This document shows positions 22,801-31,995 of a stretch of DNA of 64,000 nt, in pieces. Each line of letters starts with the position of its first letter. Within the stretch, counting starts at the first letter, position 1. Source of the DNA: Aedes albopictus (lineage: Eukaryota; Arthropoda; Insecta; Diptera; Culicidae); NCBI RefSeq assembly GCF_035046485.1, contig NC_085137.1, forward strand, positions 456,563,004 to 456,627,003, written 5' to 3'. The notes under the pieces were generated by a model that had not been told where the DNA came from, ran no database searches, and worked only from the letters and a program-made list of their open reading frames with translations. The translations under genes and the position numbers were made by a program.

Positions 22801-23500
22801 CACTCTTCCACCTGAGCACTACTTCATTTTTACCGACAGTCTAAGCTCTCTGGAGGCTGTTCGGTCAATGAAACCGATGAAGCACTCAGCGTACTTCCTG
22901 AAAGGAATACGCCAAGTCTTGAGTGCTTTGTCCAAACGCTCATACACCATCACCATAGCTTGGGTCCCTTCACATTGCTCAATTCCGGGCAATGAGAAAG
23001 CGGACTCTCTGGCTAAGGTGGGCGCTAGCGAAGGCGATATTTACGAGCGTCAAATCGCCTTCGACGAATTTTTTGCATTGGCCCGTCAGGAGACCTTGAT
23101 CAGCTGGCAACACAAATGGAGAGATGGAGAGATGGGTAGATGGTTGCACTCCATCATTCCACAGGTGTCGAAGAAGCCATGGTTCAAAGGGTTGGATTTA
23201 AGCCGCGATTTCATTCGTGTAATGTGTCGGCTGATGTCCAACCACTATTTGTTGAACGCACATACCTTCCGTATTGGGCTCTCAGAAAGCAATCTCTGTG
23301 TCTGTGGCGTGGCTTACCAGGATATCGAACATGTCGTGTGGGGATGCAATGAGTATCGTGAGGTCAGATCTGAGCTGCATGAAATTCTCCGGGTCCGAGG
23401 AAAACAACAGAAACCCGTTAGAGAAGTGTTGGCAGGACTTGATTTGGAATACATGAACCTGATTTACCAGTTTTTGAAACGTGTTGATGTCAGAATTTGA
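19805..23500 (+). CDS. I element ORF2: endonuclease, reverse transcriptase, RNase H
   Basis: 1231 aa, uninterrupted. N-terminal APE endonuclease (about 1-230): HWNCRSI, LSETW (Glu), MGDFNSHGTGWG (Asp/Asn), GSDHLPIV. RT (about 430-730): NSAPGMDRI, SYRPIAMLSCLRK, TQFGFRRGKGT, FLDIKGAFDS, LPQGSCLSPLLYN and the catalytic LADD at 662-665. RNase H (about 950-1080): FFTDGSK with Asp954, IAELAAIYY (Glu), FTDSLSS (Asp) and HCSIPGNEKADSLAK (Asp), all four acidic residues present. C-terminal Cys/His tail CVCGVAYQDIEHVVWGC. It would nick target DNA and reverse transcribe the element RNA from the nick. Start ATG at 19805 overlaps the ORF1 stop by 8 nt in the +1 frame, which suggests coupled reinitiation. 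Same high-GC codon style as ORF1. Confidence 0.95.
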   Translation: MANLTTEVEDMISVLHWNCRSIVPKLDVFKFLLSNLQCDVFALSETWLTPDVTLPFSDFNIIRLDRSDSYGGVLLGIKKQHSFYRVDFHPMTGIEAVACEVTIRGKTFSVASIYLPPRTAISRRDLAHICSVMPEPRLLMGDFNSHGTGWGELYDDSRSTLIYDLCDDFNMTILNTGEVTRVAPPAKDGSPRDSRLDLSICSSSLSLECTWKVIQDPHGSDHLPIVVSISNGSRQPPSIDISYDLTKHIDWGKYAEAIIDGEQSVEILPPREEYQFLSELIISSALQAQRRPVPGPSVRRKPPNPWWDSECTETYREKSAAFKEFRKRGSVENFKRYTSLEGKFKNLVKAKKSGYWRRFVEGLSRETSMRTLWNVGRRMRNASSVNEDRESSPRWILKFAKKVCPDSVPVERIIRDVSEDRDDMDRPFSMVEFSLALLSCNNSAPGMDRIKFNLLKNLPDVAKRRLLNLFNQFLDNNIVPDDWRQVRVIAVQKPGKPASDHNSYRPIAMLSCLRKLLEKMILFRLDKWVESNGMLSDTQFGFRRGKGTNDCLALLSSEIQLAFAQKQQMGSVFLDIKGAFDSVCVDVLSDKLHGSGLSPILNNFLYNLLFEKQMSFAHGDLTVSRISYMGLPQGSCLSPLLYNFYVRDIDDCLMENCTLRQLADDCVVSITGSIAVDLQGPLQDTLDNLSTWALKLGIEFSPEKTEMVVFSKKHKPAKFPLHLMGKSITHSMSSQYLGVWFDSKCTWGKHIVYLIQKCQKRINFMRTITGTWWGAHPEDLIRLYQTTILSVLEYGSFCFQSAAKTHLLKLQRVQYRCLRIALGCMNSTHTMSLEVLAGVQPLTDRFAELSFRFLIRCEVVNPLVIENFEKLLEQNPQSRFMTVYYWYMTLEVSPSPVNTNRDNFSNFDSCSVDFDLSMKDEITGIPEPFRSVCIPQIFASKFGHVSGDRQFFTDGSKTDDSTGFGVYNEFHSATYMLQKPCSVYIAELAAIYYTLEYIRTLPPEHYFIFTDSLSSLEAVRSMKPMKHSAYFLKGIRQVLSALSKRSYTITIAWVPSHCSIPGNEKADSLAKVGASEGDIYERQIAFDEFFALARQETLISWQHKWRDGEMGRWLHSIIPQVSKKPWFKGLDLSRDFIRVMCRLMSNHYLLNAHTFRIGLSESNLCVCGVAYQDIEHVVWGCNEYREVRSELHEILRVRGKQQKPVREVLAGLDLEYMNLIYQFLKRVDVRI

Positions 23501-23818
23501 TGTAGTACGTTCCTTGTTTTCGTTGTCCGCCTCTTGGTTTTGTTGTTCGCCCCTGTCTGTCGTCGCCCCCCCTTCCGGTTGTCCTCTTCTTGTCGTTGTC
23601 TACCGATAAAGTCCTTTCTTTTTGGTTCCGTTACAGATATGGACAATTTGTCCCATCAATGTTTTTTAGTATAAGTTAGCAAATAATTTAGTTTAAGACC
23701 CTTACATCCCTCCTTCCCAATTTTATTTTATTTTATTTTATTTTTTTTTTCTCAATCCTTAACCTCGAAACAGCCGCGAGTACTTCGGCTTCCCAAAACT
23801 AACATAGTCACGGCGTGT

Positions 23819-24160
23819 GTATGGGAAAAGTTTATAACAAAAAAATAGGCATCGTCAAATTTTTCGCTGTTCAAAAATAGAGGCTTTCAGCTTTCATTTG
23901 CAGGGTCCCTCAAAAAAATCCACCGAGGGATCCCGAACAACTTTTTCAGAATACTGTTTTCCCCATACAAAATGCACGGTTCCAAATTAATCCCTATTTC
24001 TACTTAACAAACATACCCAATTTTTGTATGAAAAAGTTCCCCCGATGGAATATTTCGATGTTGGGCTTGAATGAAAGCTGGTAGCGTCAACTTTCACGTA
24101 GCGTAAAAATTAGCGATGCCTATTTTTTTGTAATAAATTTGTTCTACCAGACACACCGTG
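23819..24160. mobile_element. 342-bp MITE in the I element 3' UTR
   Basis: The ends CACGGCGTGTGTATGG and (complement of right end) CACGGTGTGTCTGGTA bound inverted arms; aaaaaaataggcatcg occurs near the left end and inverted near the right end. A 4-bp direct repeat tagt flanks it (23815-23818, 24161-24164). CAC ends with a 4-bp duplication would suit a CACTA/Chapaev-like element. It may be part of the whole I subfamily or unique to this copy. Confidence 0.6.
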
Positions 24161-24296
24161 TAGTATTAAGGCAGTAATAAATTGTAAAATGTAAAACCAA
24201 TGTAAAAACAAAAGATTTCGGCTCAGTTATGCCCATGTGGCGCCCGAGCCTTCCAAATAAACGAATAAGTAAAAAAAAAAAAATAAAACTTTAATT

Positions 24297-24965
24297 TTGG
24301 GAGTGTTCTGAATCAAAAAATATTTTCATATTCTAAACGCGAAGAAAAAAAATTGTATCTGGTTTGGAGTAAAAAATTGCAAATAATCGTCAAAAACTCC
24401 AATTTTACATGAAAAAATCAAGTTTTATGGCATGTTTTGGCTTGTTTCGGTGAACTACTGTGACGAATACATAGTTTGTTTGGGGCAAAGATAGGCAACA
24501 GAAACATCTACAAAAGCACGCTAAAAGATTTGAAATTGGTCGAACGGTTAAAAAGTTATCGGACTCTAAATTTATTTATTTTTTTTAAAGAAGAAAAAAT
24601 GAATTAAATCTTTAAAATCTCATACTTATTGAGTGACTTTGGAAAAATTCCATGTTCTACGCGTTGATTCTTAATTTAATTTGTGAGGAATTCATAAAAA
24701 AAATTGAAAATCGGTTGAAAATCGAAAAAGTTATGGTACTTGAAGTTTTTATTTTTTTTATTTATTAATGACACTTTACACTATAAAGTGCATTCGTGTC
24801 AAGGTACTTGAAGTGAAAACACCTTTTTATTACTCGAAAATTCAACTTTGAGGCGATTGCGCCACCTCTAAATCTCATTATTTTTGACTCAAACTCAGAG
24901 GTTTCTCTTTTTATGTCATTTGAATCCAGAAGAGCTTACGAAATCCAGGTTTCAACAACTTTCGA
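24297..24965. repeat. right arm of the foldback element split by the I retrotransposon
   Basis: Inverse of 17085-17560: cacctctaaatctcat, gaatccagaagagcttacg and aaaagttatcggactc all have inverted partners in the left arm. The arm is itself interrupted by a 57-bp LINE tail at 24746-24802. Confidence 0.7.
24746..24802 (-). mobile_element. 57-bp 3' tail of a LINE with target duplication
   Basis: The minus strand reads ttgacacgaatgcactttat...gtcattaataaat and an A-rich tail. Exact 11-bp direct repeats ggtacttgaag (24735-24745, 24803-24813) flank it, and the inverted partner arm at about 17250 lacks it. It is a very short 5'-truncated retrotransposition event. Confidence 0.75.
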
Positions 24966-24989
24966 AAAATAAGCAGCAGCCTAATGCGT

Positions 24990-25430
24990 AGCCTATAATT
25001 GTCATTTCATGCTTTTTCGGTAACTGTGTGTATTCACGAGGTTCATAGAGCATTGGGTTGGACAGATGTTCAAGGTAATTTGCAATTACCTGGAAGATCG
25101 GACCTTCAGATCTACAAGCATCACCATGATGCACTGCAGTGATCAATGGATATTTTATGAACATTGTGTATGCTCACGAGGTCAGTAGAGTTAAATTGAA
25201 CTCGCTACTGAAGCTAAATGTACCTTATAGGTCATTCTGCAACTCATTGGAGTATAGGCTTTCAGTTCTACACGCATAGCCAATGATCAATTTATGATTA
25301 TTCTGTAACTGTTGGTATCCACATGGTTCACAGAGTTAAACTTACCACAGAATTGGATTTGGCAGATTTTGTTGGTCATCCATGAAAACGCGAGAGTACA
25401 GATCTTTAGGTTGCAGGTCGAGGATGTTAT
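24990..25430. repeat. degenerate satellite-like repeat
   Basis: Loosely repeated units about 150 bp apart share (t)gtgtat(t/g)ctcacgagg..cagtagagttaaa and variants (25030, 25165, 25310). No gene seen. Confidence 0.4.
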
Positions 25431-25442
25431 ACAGGTTATACA

Positions 25443-25480
25443 GGTATACCTCGATTTAGTGGACATTTCAATTTTTGAAA
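25443..25480. repeat. possible pogo-like transposon terminus
   Basis: caggtatacctcgatttagt followed by ggac matches, inverted, 30350-30380 (gtccactaaatcgaggtatt). Either two ends of one heavily invaded element 4.9 kb long or two independent fragments. Tigger/pogo ends in other animals look similar (CAG-TATACCTCG). The sequence from here to 25679 shows nothing else. Confidence 0.35.
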
Positions 25481-25679
25481 TGTCTATAAAATCGAATTTT
25501 ATAATTTATATTTTTTTTTATTTTTTTTATATAAATTGTATAGCAAAATGTACCACAACATATAAAAACTGCATTATTTAAAAAAAAGGCTTTTTGGCAT
25601 GTATTAGTAGTTCTCGCTAAATAATGAATCAACCACTATCTCGTTAGCTTGTTACGATCGCAATCTTTTGTACCCTGGA

Positions 25680-25790
25680 GTTCCTTTACGAATCGCATAA
25701 AAAAATTTCCTTTACGAATTGCTTCAGGAATTCCTCCAGGGATCTCTTCTGAAATTTCTCAACAGGTTCCTTAGGAAATTTAGAGATTCG
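25680..25790 (-). repeat. short degenerate 12-bp repeat block
   Basis: aggaattcctccagggatct and relatives, purine strand on minus. Confidence 0.55.
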
Positions 25791-25865
25791 TGACAAGCAC
25801 TTGATAGAGCGTGGTTACTGGTTGTGCGGTATTTGCTGAACTATCGCTTTTGTACGAGTAGTGTA

Positions 25866-26687
25866 CAGGGGATACTCAAAATAACTGGGACAGGTAAAAT
25901 TTTCACTTTTCAAAAAATGTTCAACTCGCTGTAACTTTTCGAAAAGGGCATCAAATATTCTCAAATTTTTACTGTAAGTTCATCAACTAGTTGTGTATTA
26001 GTGGACAAAATTTGGAAATGATCAGGTCATTCTACACAAAGTTATAAAGATTCTAGAAAAAGGTACAATCATCCGATAGCCAACTTTGAGCTGTTATATC
26101 TCCGGATTCAATGAACCGAATGCAATGAAATTTTGATCATTTACGACTAATATAATGTGAACTTTGAAAAACAGTTGACTTAATTTGAAATTATTAATAA
26201 GAAAAAAAGTTATAGCAATTTCATTTATTCTATGATTTTTTAGTAAATTTATCCATTTTTCATGTGCATCCCATTACTTTTTCAATTGAATGCCGGCTAT
26301 TCGGTAGCTTTCCTTTGAAACATAAATATATTCAAGTCATTTAAAGGGAATTTAAATGAAATATAATTACTATCTCGAATTTTGAAACGATGATGAAGTT
26401 TTGGATAAATTAGTGTTATTTCAGAAAAATAATCTATTCGTTATAATTTTCTTTCGTGTAAAGAATTTTAAGTGTAGTCAAAAGTTTTAGATAGCTCATT
26501 ATATAAGTCATAAATGATCAAAATTTCATTGCATTCGGTACAATGAATCCGGAGATATATCAGCTCAAAGTTGGCTATCGTATAATTATACCTTTTTCTA
26601 GAACCTTTATAACTTCGTGTAGAATAGCTCGAACTTTTCCAAATTTTGACCACTAATACCTGTCCCAGTTATTTTGAGTATCCCCTG
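25866..26687. mobile_element. 822-bp foldback MITE, TA target (Tc1/mariner-like)
   Basis: Terminal inverted repeats of 31 bp start CAGGGGATACTCAAAATAAC and are followed by inverted arms of about 270 bp (for example ctccggattcaatgaaccga inverted near 26545). TA flanks both ends (25864-25865, 26688-26689). A related terminus begins at 63399. No transposase frame. Confidence 0.85.
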
Positions 26688-26944
26688 TAGGTATGTACCG
26701 CTATCTGTTCGGTTGCCTTTTGTTGCAATTCTGTGGGGTTCAATAAAAGTAAGTGAACCCTGAATTTTCTACTTTTTTACGATGGTCTCCGAAGAATGTC
26801 CGTCCATGTATTCCTCCAGAAGTGTCTGTGTCACAAAGAATTATTTTACGAAATCTGACATGAATTGTTTTACCAATTCCTCCATGATTTCTCACAAATC
26901 ATGTCAGAGATTGTTTGAGAAATTCGCCCAGGGATTACTTCAGA

Positions 26945-27941
26945 GGGTTACGTACCAAAGGTTGAACTACAAAAGGCTGGAATAATAAAAGGTTGAAACA
27001 CGAAAGGCTGAAATTACAGAAGGCTGAATGCATCAAAAGGCGGAAATAACATAAGCCTGAAACAGTAATTCGACTAGCTTTCAAACGCACCAGCCTTAAG
27101 GCTACCATCAACACTAACAACTCAGAAAAACAGATCACGCCAATTGGGAATAATTACATACATTCATTGATTTTACGATCTATTTGAAAATTTGCTTGTT
27201 GGTCGAGTACCCAGCCATGGCACTCGCATTGGTTTTGCTTGAGCTTGACGATTGACCGTCCTACCGTCCCTAGTTCATTGTTGGACAAACTAAGCCATTT
27301 TGAGGGAACATGCTTCAGTCACTATGTTCTGAATCGGAAAGTTTTACGACTGGCCATAATGTTATGGATTATTGAACGCCTACATTACTTAGACAGTATT
27401 TTTCAAAAGAACAGCATATATTTCAAAGAAGGGAAAATCTCTGATGATATTATTTTAGTAGCCGTGATGACAACCATCTCCAAAACAACATTACTCAAAA
27501 GAATAGCTCATGTTTAAAAAAGGATAAATCAACGATATAAATATTATCAGTTCCTTTTTGTGTTCGTTGATATGCACCTTAAGCATTTTTACTATAGGCT
27601 CAGTTTGGAAACTACGGCCCATGCTGAGGGCTACGCATACGATTCGCGTTCGGACCAAATACTTTTCATTATGAAAATTTTCTTGACTCCCTTTGGCATT
27701 GAGTATCTTCGTGTCTGTTGCACGATATGCCAAAAGCTGAGAAGCAGGCTCGATCTCAGTTCGGGCGTTACTCCAGGAAAAAGAAGACGTGTCATAACTT
27801 ATATATGCATTTTCGAATTTTCAGCCTTTTTAATTTTCAGCCTTTTGTAATTTCAGCCTTATGTTACACTTTCTTGATTTCAGCCTTTCGAATTCAGCCT
27901 TTTGTGCATTCAGCCTTTTGAAATTCAGCCTTATGTTACAA
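26945..27941. mobile_element. foldback element with ends made of a tandem AAGGCTGAA motif
   Basis: Left end (26945-27065) carries six or seven units of aaaaggctgaa(at) spaced 15-20 bp. The right end (27816-27941) carries seven inverse units ttcagcctttt. Between them is about 750 bp containing short frames I cannot assign (27239-27517 + and 27491-27733 -). Terminal inverted arrays of a short tandem motif are the hallmark of Foldback/Galileo-type elements, but the motif itself is not one I recognise from them. Confidence 0.55.
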
Positions 27942-27944
27942 TCC

Positions 27945-29870
27945 CACTTCAGAAATTCCTCTGGATATTTATTCAGAATTTTTTCTAGACATTCGTTTGG
28001 ATATTCTAATTGGAGATTCCTTTAGAAAATCAACCAAAAATTTGTCCCAGTTTTCGGTTAAAAATTCCCTCACGGATTCTTTTAAAAAATCTTCCATGGA
28101 TTCATTCGGAAGATTTTATTCAAGGATTAGTTTAGAAACTCCCCCTGCTCTATAAATTTCACAAAGAATTATTACAGAGCATCCTCATTTTTTTTTCAAA
28201 AAATTATTCATAAATTTGAGCAGGAATTTCACCAGAATTTCTTTCAAAAACTCCTTCAGAAATTGCTTTGGACATGTATTCAGAATTTATCCAGAGACTC
28301 CCTTAATAAAACTTTCAGCGATGCCTCCAGAGTTTTTCAGGAAGTGTGTCAAAAGTTACTTCAAAAATTTGTACTGGGGTTACTTTGGAAATTCAACAAG
28401 AAATTCCCATAGCACCTTCCAATTACTCCAGAAATTTTACTAGGGATTCCTCCAGAAGTTTCACAAGGAGTTGTTGTAAGAAAGTTATGTATGAGTACCT
28501 CCAGGGATTTCTTTAGAAAATCCTTTAGAGATTTACCCTATTGTTTTGGAACTTGTCTAGATTTTTTTCTAGAAAAAATCCATCGGAAGTTCCTTTAAAC
28601 ATTCTCTCAAATGATCTTCCATGGATTTATTCCAAAACTTTCTCCAGGGTTTGCTTTGGAAATTGCTCAAGGGATTTTTGTTCTTTGAATTTATGGAAAA
28701 AAAATCCTGGAATATCTTTACAAATTCCTCCAGGGACTCTTTAAAAAAAATTGTAAGATCCATTTGGTAATTTTCGGCAAGGATCCCCATAGAAACCGTC
28801 CTAGGGATTCCTTCACAAATTTTTCAAGGGATTCTTTCAGAAGATCTCCCATGACTTTTATTATAAATTCGACTGGAAATTTCTTCAGAAATATCTCCCG
28901 ATTTTCCTCCAGAGATTTCGCCAATGATTACTGTGAAAAAACTTCCAAAGACTTTTCCATAATTCTTTCATGGAGCCTTGCTGAAATCCATCCTAGGATG
29001 CATTTGAAAAATCTTCCACTAGTTCCTGAAAAAAATCTCCCAAGGAGATTCTTGAAGAAATTCTTTCAGGGAATCCTTTGGAAACTCCTCGTAGATTTAC
29101 TTGAAAAAATCATTCAGGAAATCATTAAGAAATTCAGTCAGAATTCTTTCACAAAATCTTCTAGGGATTCCTTTAGACTTCAGAATGTCCTCCAGAAATT
29201 TCTCCAAGAAATATTTAGATAAATTTTGCACGGATAGCTTTCAAAAATGTTGTCCCTTAGAAAATACTTCAAGGATTCTTTTAAAATAAAAATCTTGCAT
29301 AGATTGTTTTGGAAATTCATCTACGGATTTCTTCAGATTTTTTTTCATAGAGATTCTTCCAAAAAAAAATTCTAAGCATTCCTCTAGAAAACCTTCCATG
29401 AACTTTCTCAAAAAATACCTATTGGTTTTTTTTTAGATAATAATTCACGGATACATTAAGAATCAGAAATTCAGAAGTCCTTTGAAATTTTCTCTGTACC
29501 TTTTTATAAAAAAAATCTCTAAAAATTACTTTATAAATTCTACAAGAAATTATTAACGAAATTCTCAAGATTTCTCCACATCTATGTATTCTTAAAATAT
29601 TCCTATTTTTTTCAAAAATTCCTTTAAGAATTCATTCAGAATTTTCTTCAGATTTTTTTCAAAATTCCTTCTAAAATTTCTTTAGTGATGCTTTCGGAAA
29701 AATCTTTAGAGACTTTTTCAATATTCCTAGATTTACTTCAGAAATTTTAGCAAGGATTTTTTCAAAAATTCTTCCACGGATTCTTTCAGAAGTTGTTCCA
29801 GCAGTTCCTGCAGGAATTGCTCAAGCGATTCCTTGAGAAATTCCTCCAGGAATTCATCCATGGGAATTAC
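27945..29870 (-). repeat. degenerate 12-bp repeat array, AT-rich variant
   Basis: About 1.9 kb of units such as attcctccagaaatttc and ggattcctttagaaaatc, purine strand on minus. Open frames inside (for example 28764-29222) are periodic Ser/Arg/Asp/Phe strings and not genes. Confidence 0.7.
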
Positions 29871-30384
29871 CAGTGAAGGGGCGCTGAAATCTGGGAACCT
29901 TGACTACCTAGCTCTGATTTTATCATGACAGCACTGGAATTAATTTATCACACATCTTGTCAGTAATCTGCCGAAGCATTACTATGGCCTTTTTATGGAA
30001 TTTGCATCGAATTTTGGACTTCAATCAGCTCAGTACATGCCAAGATAGTATAAGGCATCTACCCAAAATTCTGGAATATATTACAAATCTCGGTGAGAAG
30101 GTCACACGACATCTTGGAAGAAGTTTGTTAGAAAGCTTTGAGGAAACGTCTGGAGAATGGGCATGGGCAGTTTGCATGCATCCGCCAAAAATGTTTTATT
30201 ATTTTATTATGGGTGCTCCGCGTGTCAAAAGGGTGCATTATAAGTCATCATAATACAAACTGCATGTTTTAAACTGATTGAATATTAAAAAAAATACGAT
30301 TTAAAAAATGTACATAAAAACGAGGTTGAATGTACATAAAATCGAGGGTCCACTAAATCGAGGTATTCGAGGTAATCCTAAGTA
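29871..30384. other. no gene; possible pogo-like terminus at its right end
   Basis: A 98-codon frame at 29957-30253 has no recognisable family. At 30350-30380 gtccactaaatcgaggtatt is the inverse of the terminus at 25443. Confidence 0.35.
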
Positions 30385-30549
30385 CTGGTTGATTTCCGAC
30401 CGTCTTGATAATTAATGGGACTTTTTGGCGCTATATCGGTCTTCGGGTTTCTTTAAAAACAATCGGTTAGGTCGACCGGAACGGGAATCGAACCCGCCGT
30501 CTCCGGATTGGCGATCCAAAGCCTTACCACTAGGCTAACTGGAGACCCG
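30385..30549 (-). mobile_element. tRNA-headed SINE, truncated
   Basis: The minus strand starts at 30549 with GGTCTCCAGTTAGCCTAGTGG (A box TAGCCTAGTGG) and the B box GGTTCGATTCC, the same head as the complete SINE at 40854-41126. After ccggtcgacc its body differs from that copy, so it is chimeric or a different subfamily. It abuts the 23-bp duplicated piece of the RTE-like element at 30550-30572. Confidence 0.6.
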
Positions 30550-30572
30550 ATAATGTACATGTCGTCCGTAAA

Positions 30573-31245
30573 CGATCAAAAACGATCAATTCTGACTATA
30601 CATGTCAATGGTTGCTCCTCCGTGATTGATCTGAACTGGTACCAGTTGCACTGAGATCCAACTGAATAAGGGGCTGGGACATTCCACTTATTCTCAAAGT
30701 GCAATTTTAGCAGCTCATGCATATTTGATCAATAACGGCGCCGGCCAAGTCCTTATAGTCAGCTGGGAAGGGAAAGGAATGTTAGAGTGTACTGGTTGTT
30801 GCTACTAGAGACCGAGAGCACTCTGCGTCCCACAACCCGCACGGACTGGGGTATTTGTTAGACGGAAAGGATGGGAGATCTGGGAGTCACCGTTGGGTCG
30901 GTGATGCGATCCATGGATAGGGTTATTTATAGTGTGATAGATTGTGTGGTGAATAAGGTGAATAAGGTCAAGCGGCACAGCACGCTTTGGTTGCATAACT
31001 TATAGGCGTTATATATACACTGTGCTGTGAGTTGAAGTTGGAAGGGAGGGAAACGACTTTTTTCAATTCGTTTCTGGTTCTAGCGATGGCTATGAACATA
31101 TGAATATACATACATGAGAGAAGAGAGAGTGAGAGAAAGTGGATAGAAAGATACAAAGTAGGATGAAAAGGACGTGCCAGGGATTGAACCCATGACCTTC
31201 TGCATACCAATCAGAAGCGGTAGCCACTAGACCACCAAGCCCGTC
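30573..31245 (-). mobile_element. tRNA-headed retroposon inserted in an RTE-like RT, 23-bp target duplication
   Basis: On the minus strand the insert begins GACGGGCTTGGTGGTCTAGTGG (A box TGGTCTAGTGG), with B box GGTTCAATCCC at about 31185. The acceptor arms GACGGGC and GCACGTC pair at 6 of 7 positions. About 670 bp later it ends in gatcgtttttgatcg. An exact 23-bp direct repeat (30550-30572 and 31246-31268) brackets it. This is the signature of LINE-mediated SINE insertion. The repeated 23 bp encode the catalytic FTDDMYI of the host RT. Confidence 0.7.
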
Positions 31246-31887
31246 ATAATGTACATGTCGTCCGTAAAGCACACAAATTGACCGGATTTTGTGAAAATTG
31301 TACCCCGGCTGTTGAGCCCGGCTCGTCGCATTACCCCTTCCAGAGCGAAGATGAAGAGTAGGCATGAGAGTCCGTCACCTTGTCGTAGTCCCCGGCGAGA
31401 TTCGAATGAGCTGGATAGTTCACCCGAAACTCTTCCGCAGTTTTGCACACCGTCCATCGTTGCTTCAATCAGTCTAGTCAGCTTCCCAGGAAAGCCGTTT
31501 TCGTCCATGATTTTCCATAGCTCTGTGCGGTCGATACTGTCGTATGCCACTTTGAAGTCGATGAACAGGTGATGCGTTGGGATCTGGTATTCACGGCATT
31601 TCTTACGGGATTTGCCGTACGGTAAAGATCTGGTCCGTTGTCGACCGGCCGTCGATGAAGCCAGCCTGATAACTTCCCACGAACTCATTCGTTTTAGGTG
31701 ACAGACGACGGAAGATAATCTGGGATAGCACTTTGTAGGCAGCATTCAAAATAGTGATCGCTCTGAAGTTCTCACATTCCAAATGGTCGCCTTTCTTGTG
31801 AATGGGGCAGATTACCCCTTCCTTCCACTCCTCCGGTAGCTGGTTGGTTTCCCAGATCTGCGATACCATCCTGCTGGTGAATGGCAT
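31246..31887 (-). pseudogene. RTE-like reverse transcriptase fragment
   Basis: Motifs in order: WKEGVICPIHKKGDH, CENFRAITILNAAYKVLSQI, YQAGFIDGRSTTDQIF, a frameshift near 31610, then THHLFIDFKVAYDSIDRTEL, RRGLRQGDGLSCLLFIFALE and VCFTDDMYIM, the catalytic box, mutated from the usual FADD to FTDD. The frame ends where the SINE-headed insert begins. Product non-functional. Confidence 0.8.
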
Positions 31888-31995
31888 CCTTAACTTCCCT
31901 CAGCGTGGGAGTTGGTTCATTTCCGTCCTCCGCTGCACTGGCATTGTCGTTTCCTCCGTTGCCGTGGTCTCCCGTGCCTACGTTCTCCACGTCAT

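Larger units (their letters stand above)
17686..24283 (+). mobile_element. full-length I-clade (MosquI-like) non-LTR retrotransposon, both ORFs open
   Basis: 6598 bp between exact 13-bp target duplications. Order: 5' UTR (17686-18369), ORF1 gag-like protein, ORF2 with APE endonuclease, RT and RNase H, a 3' UTR of about 780 bp holding a small MITE, and a 3' A-rich tail (about 24271-24283). RT followed by RNase H plus a three-knuckle ORF1 fits the I clade; MosquI elements are the known mosquito members. Neither ORF has a stop or frameshift and all catalytic motifs are present. Coding capacity therefore looks complete; whether this copy is transcribed is unknown. It lies in the loop of an older foldback element. 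Confidence 0.9.

Noticed and set aside
27239..27517. 92-codon frame as a transposase
   Set aside because: No catalytic motif or family resemblance seen; left as unassigned interior of the foldback element.
28764..29222. 152-codon Ser/Arg/Phe-rich frame
   Set aside because: Same repeat artefact on the opposite orientation.
25443..30380. One complete 4.9-kb pogo-like transposon
   Set aside because: Only short terminal matches; the interior beside each end differs and no transposase is present.
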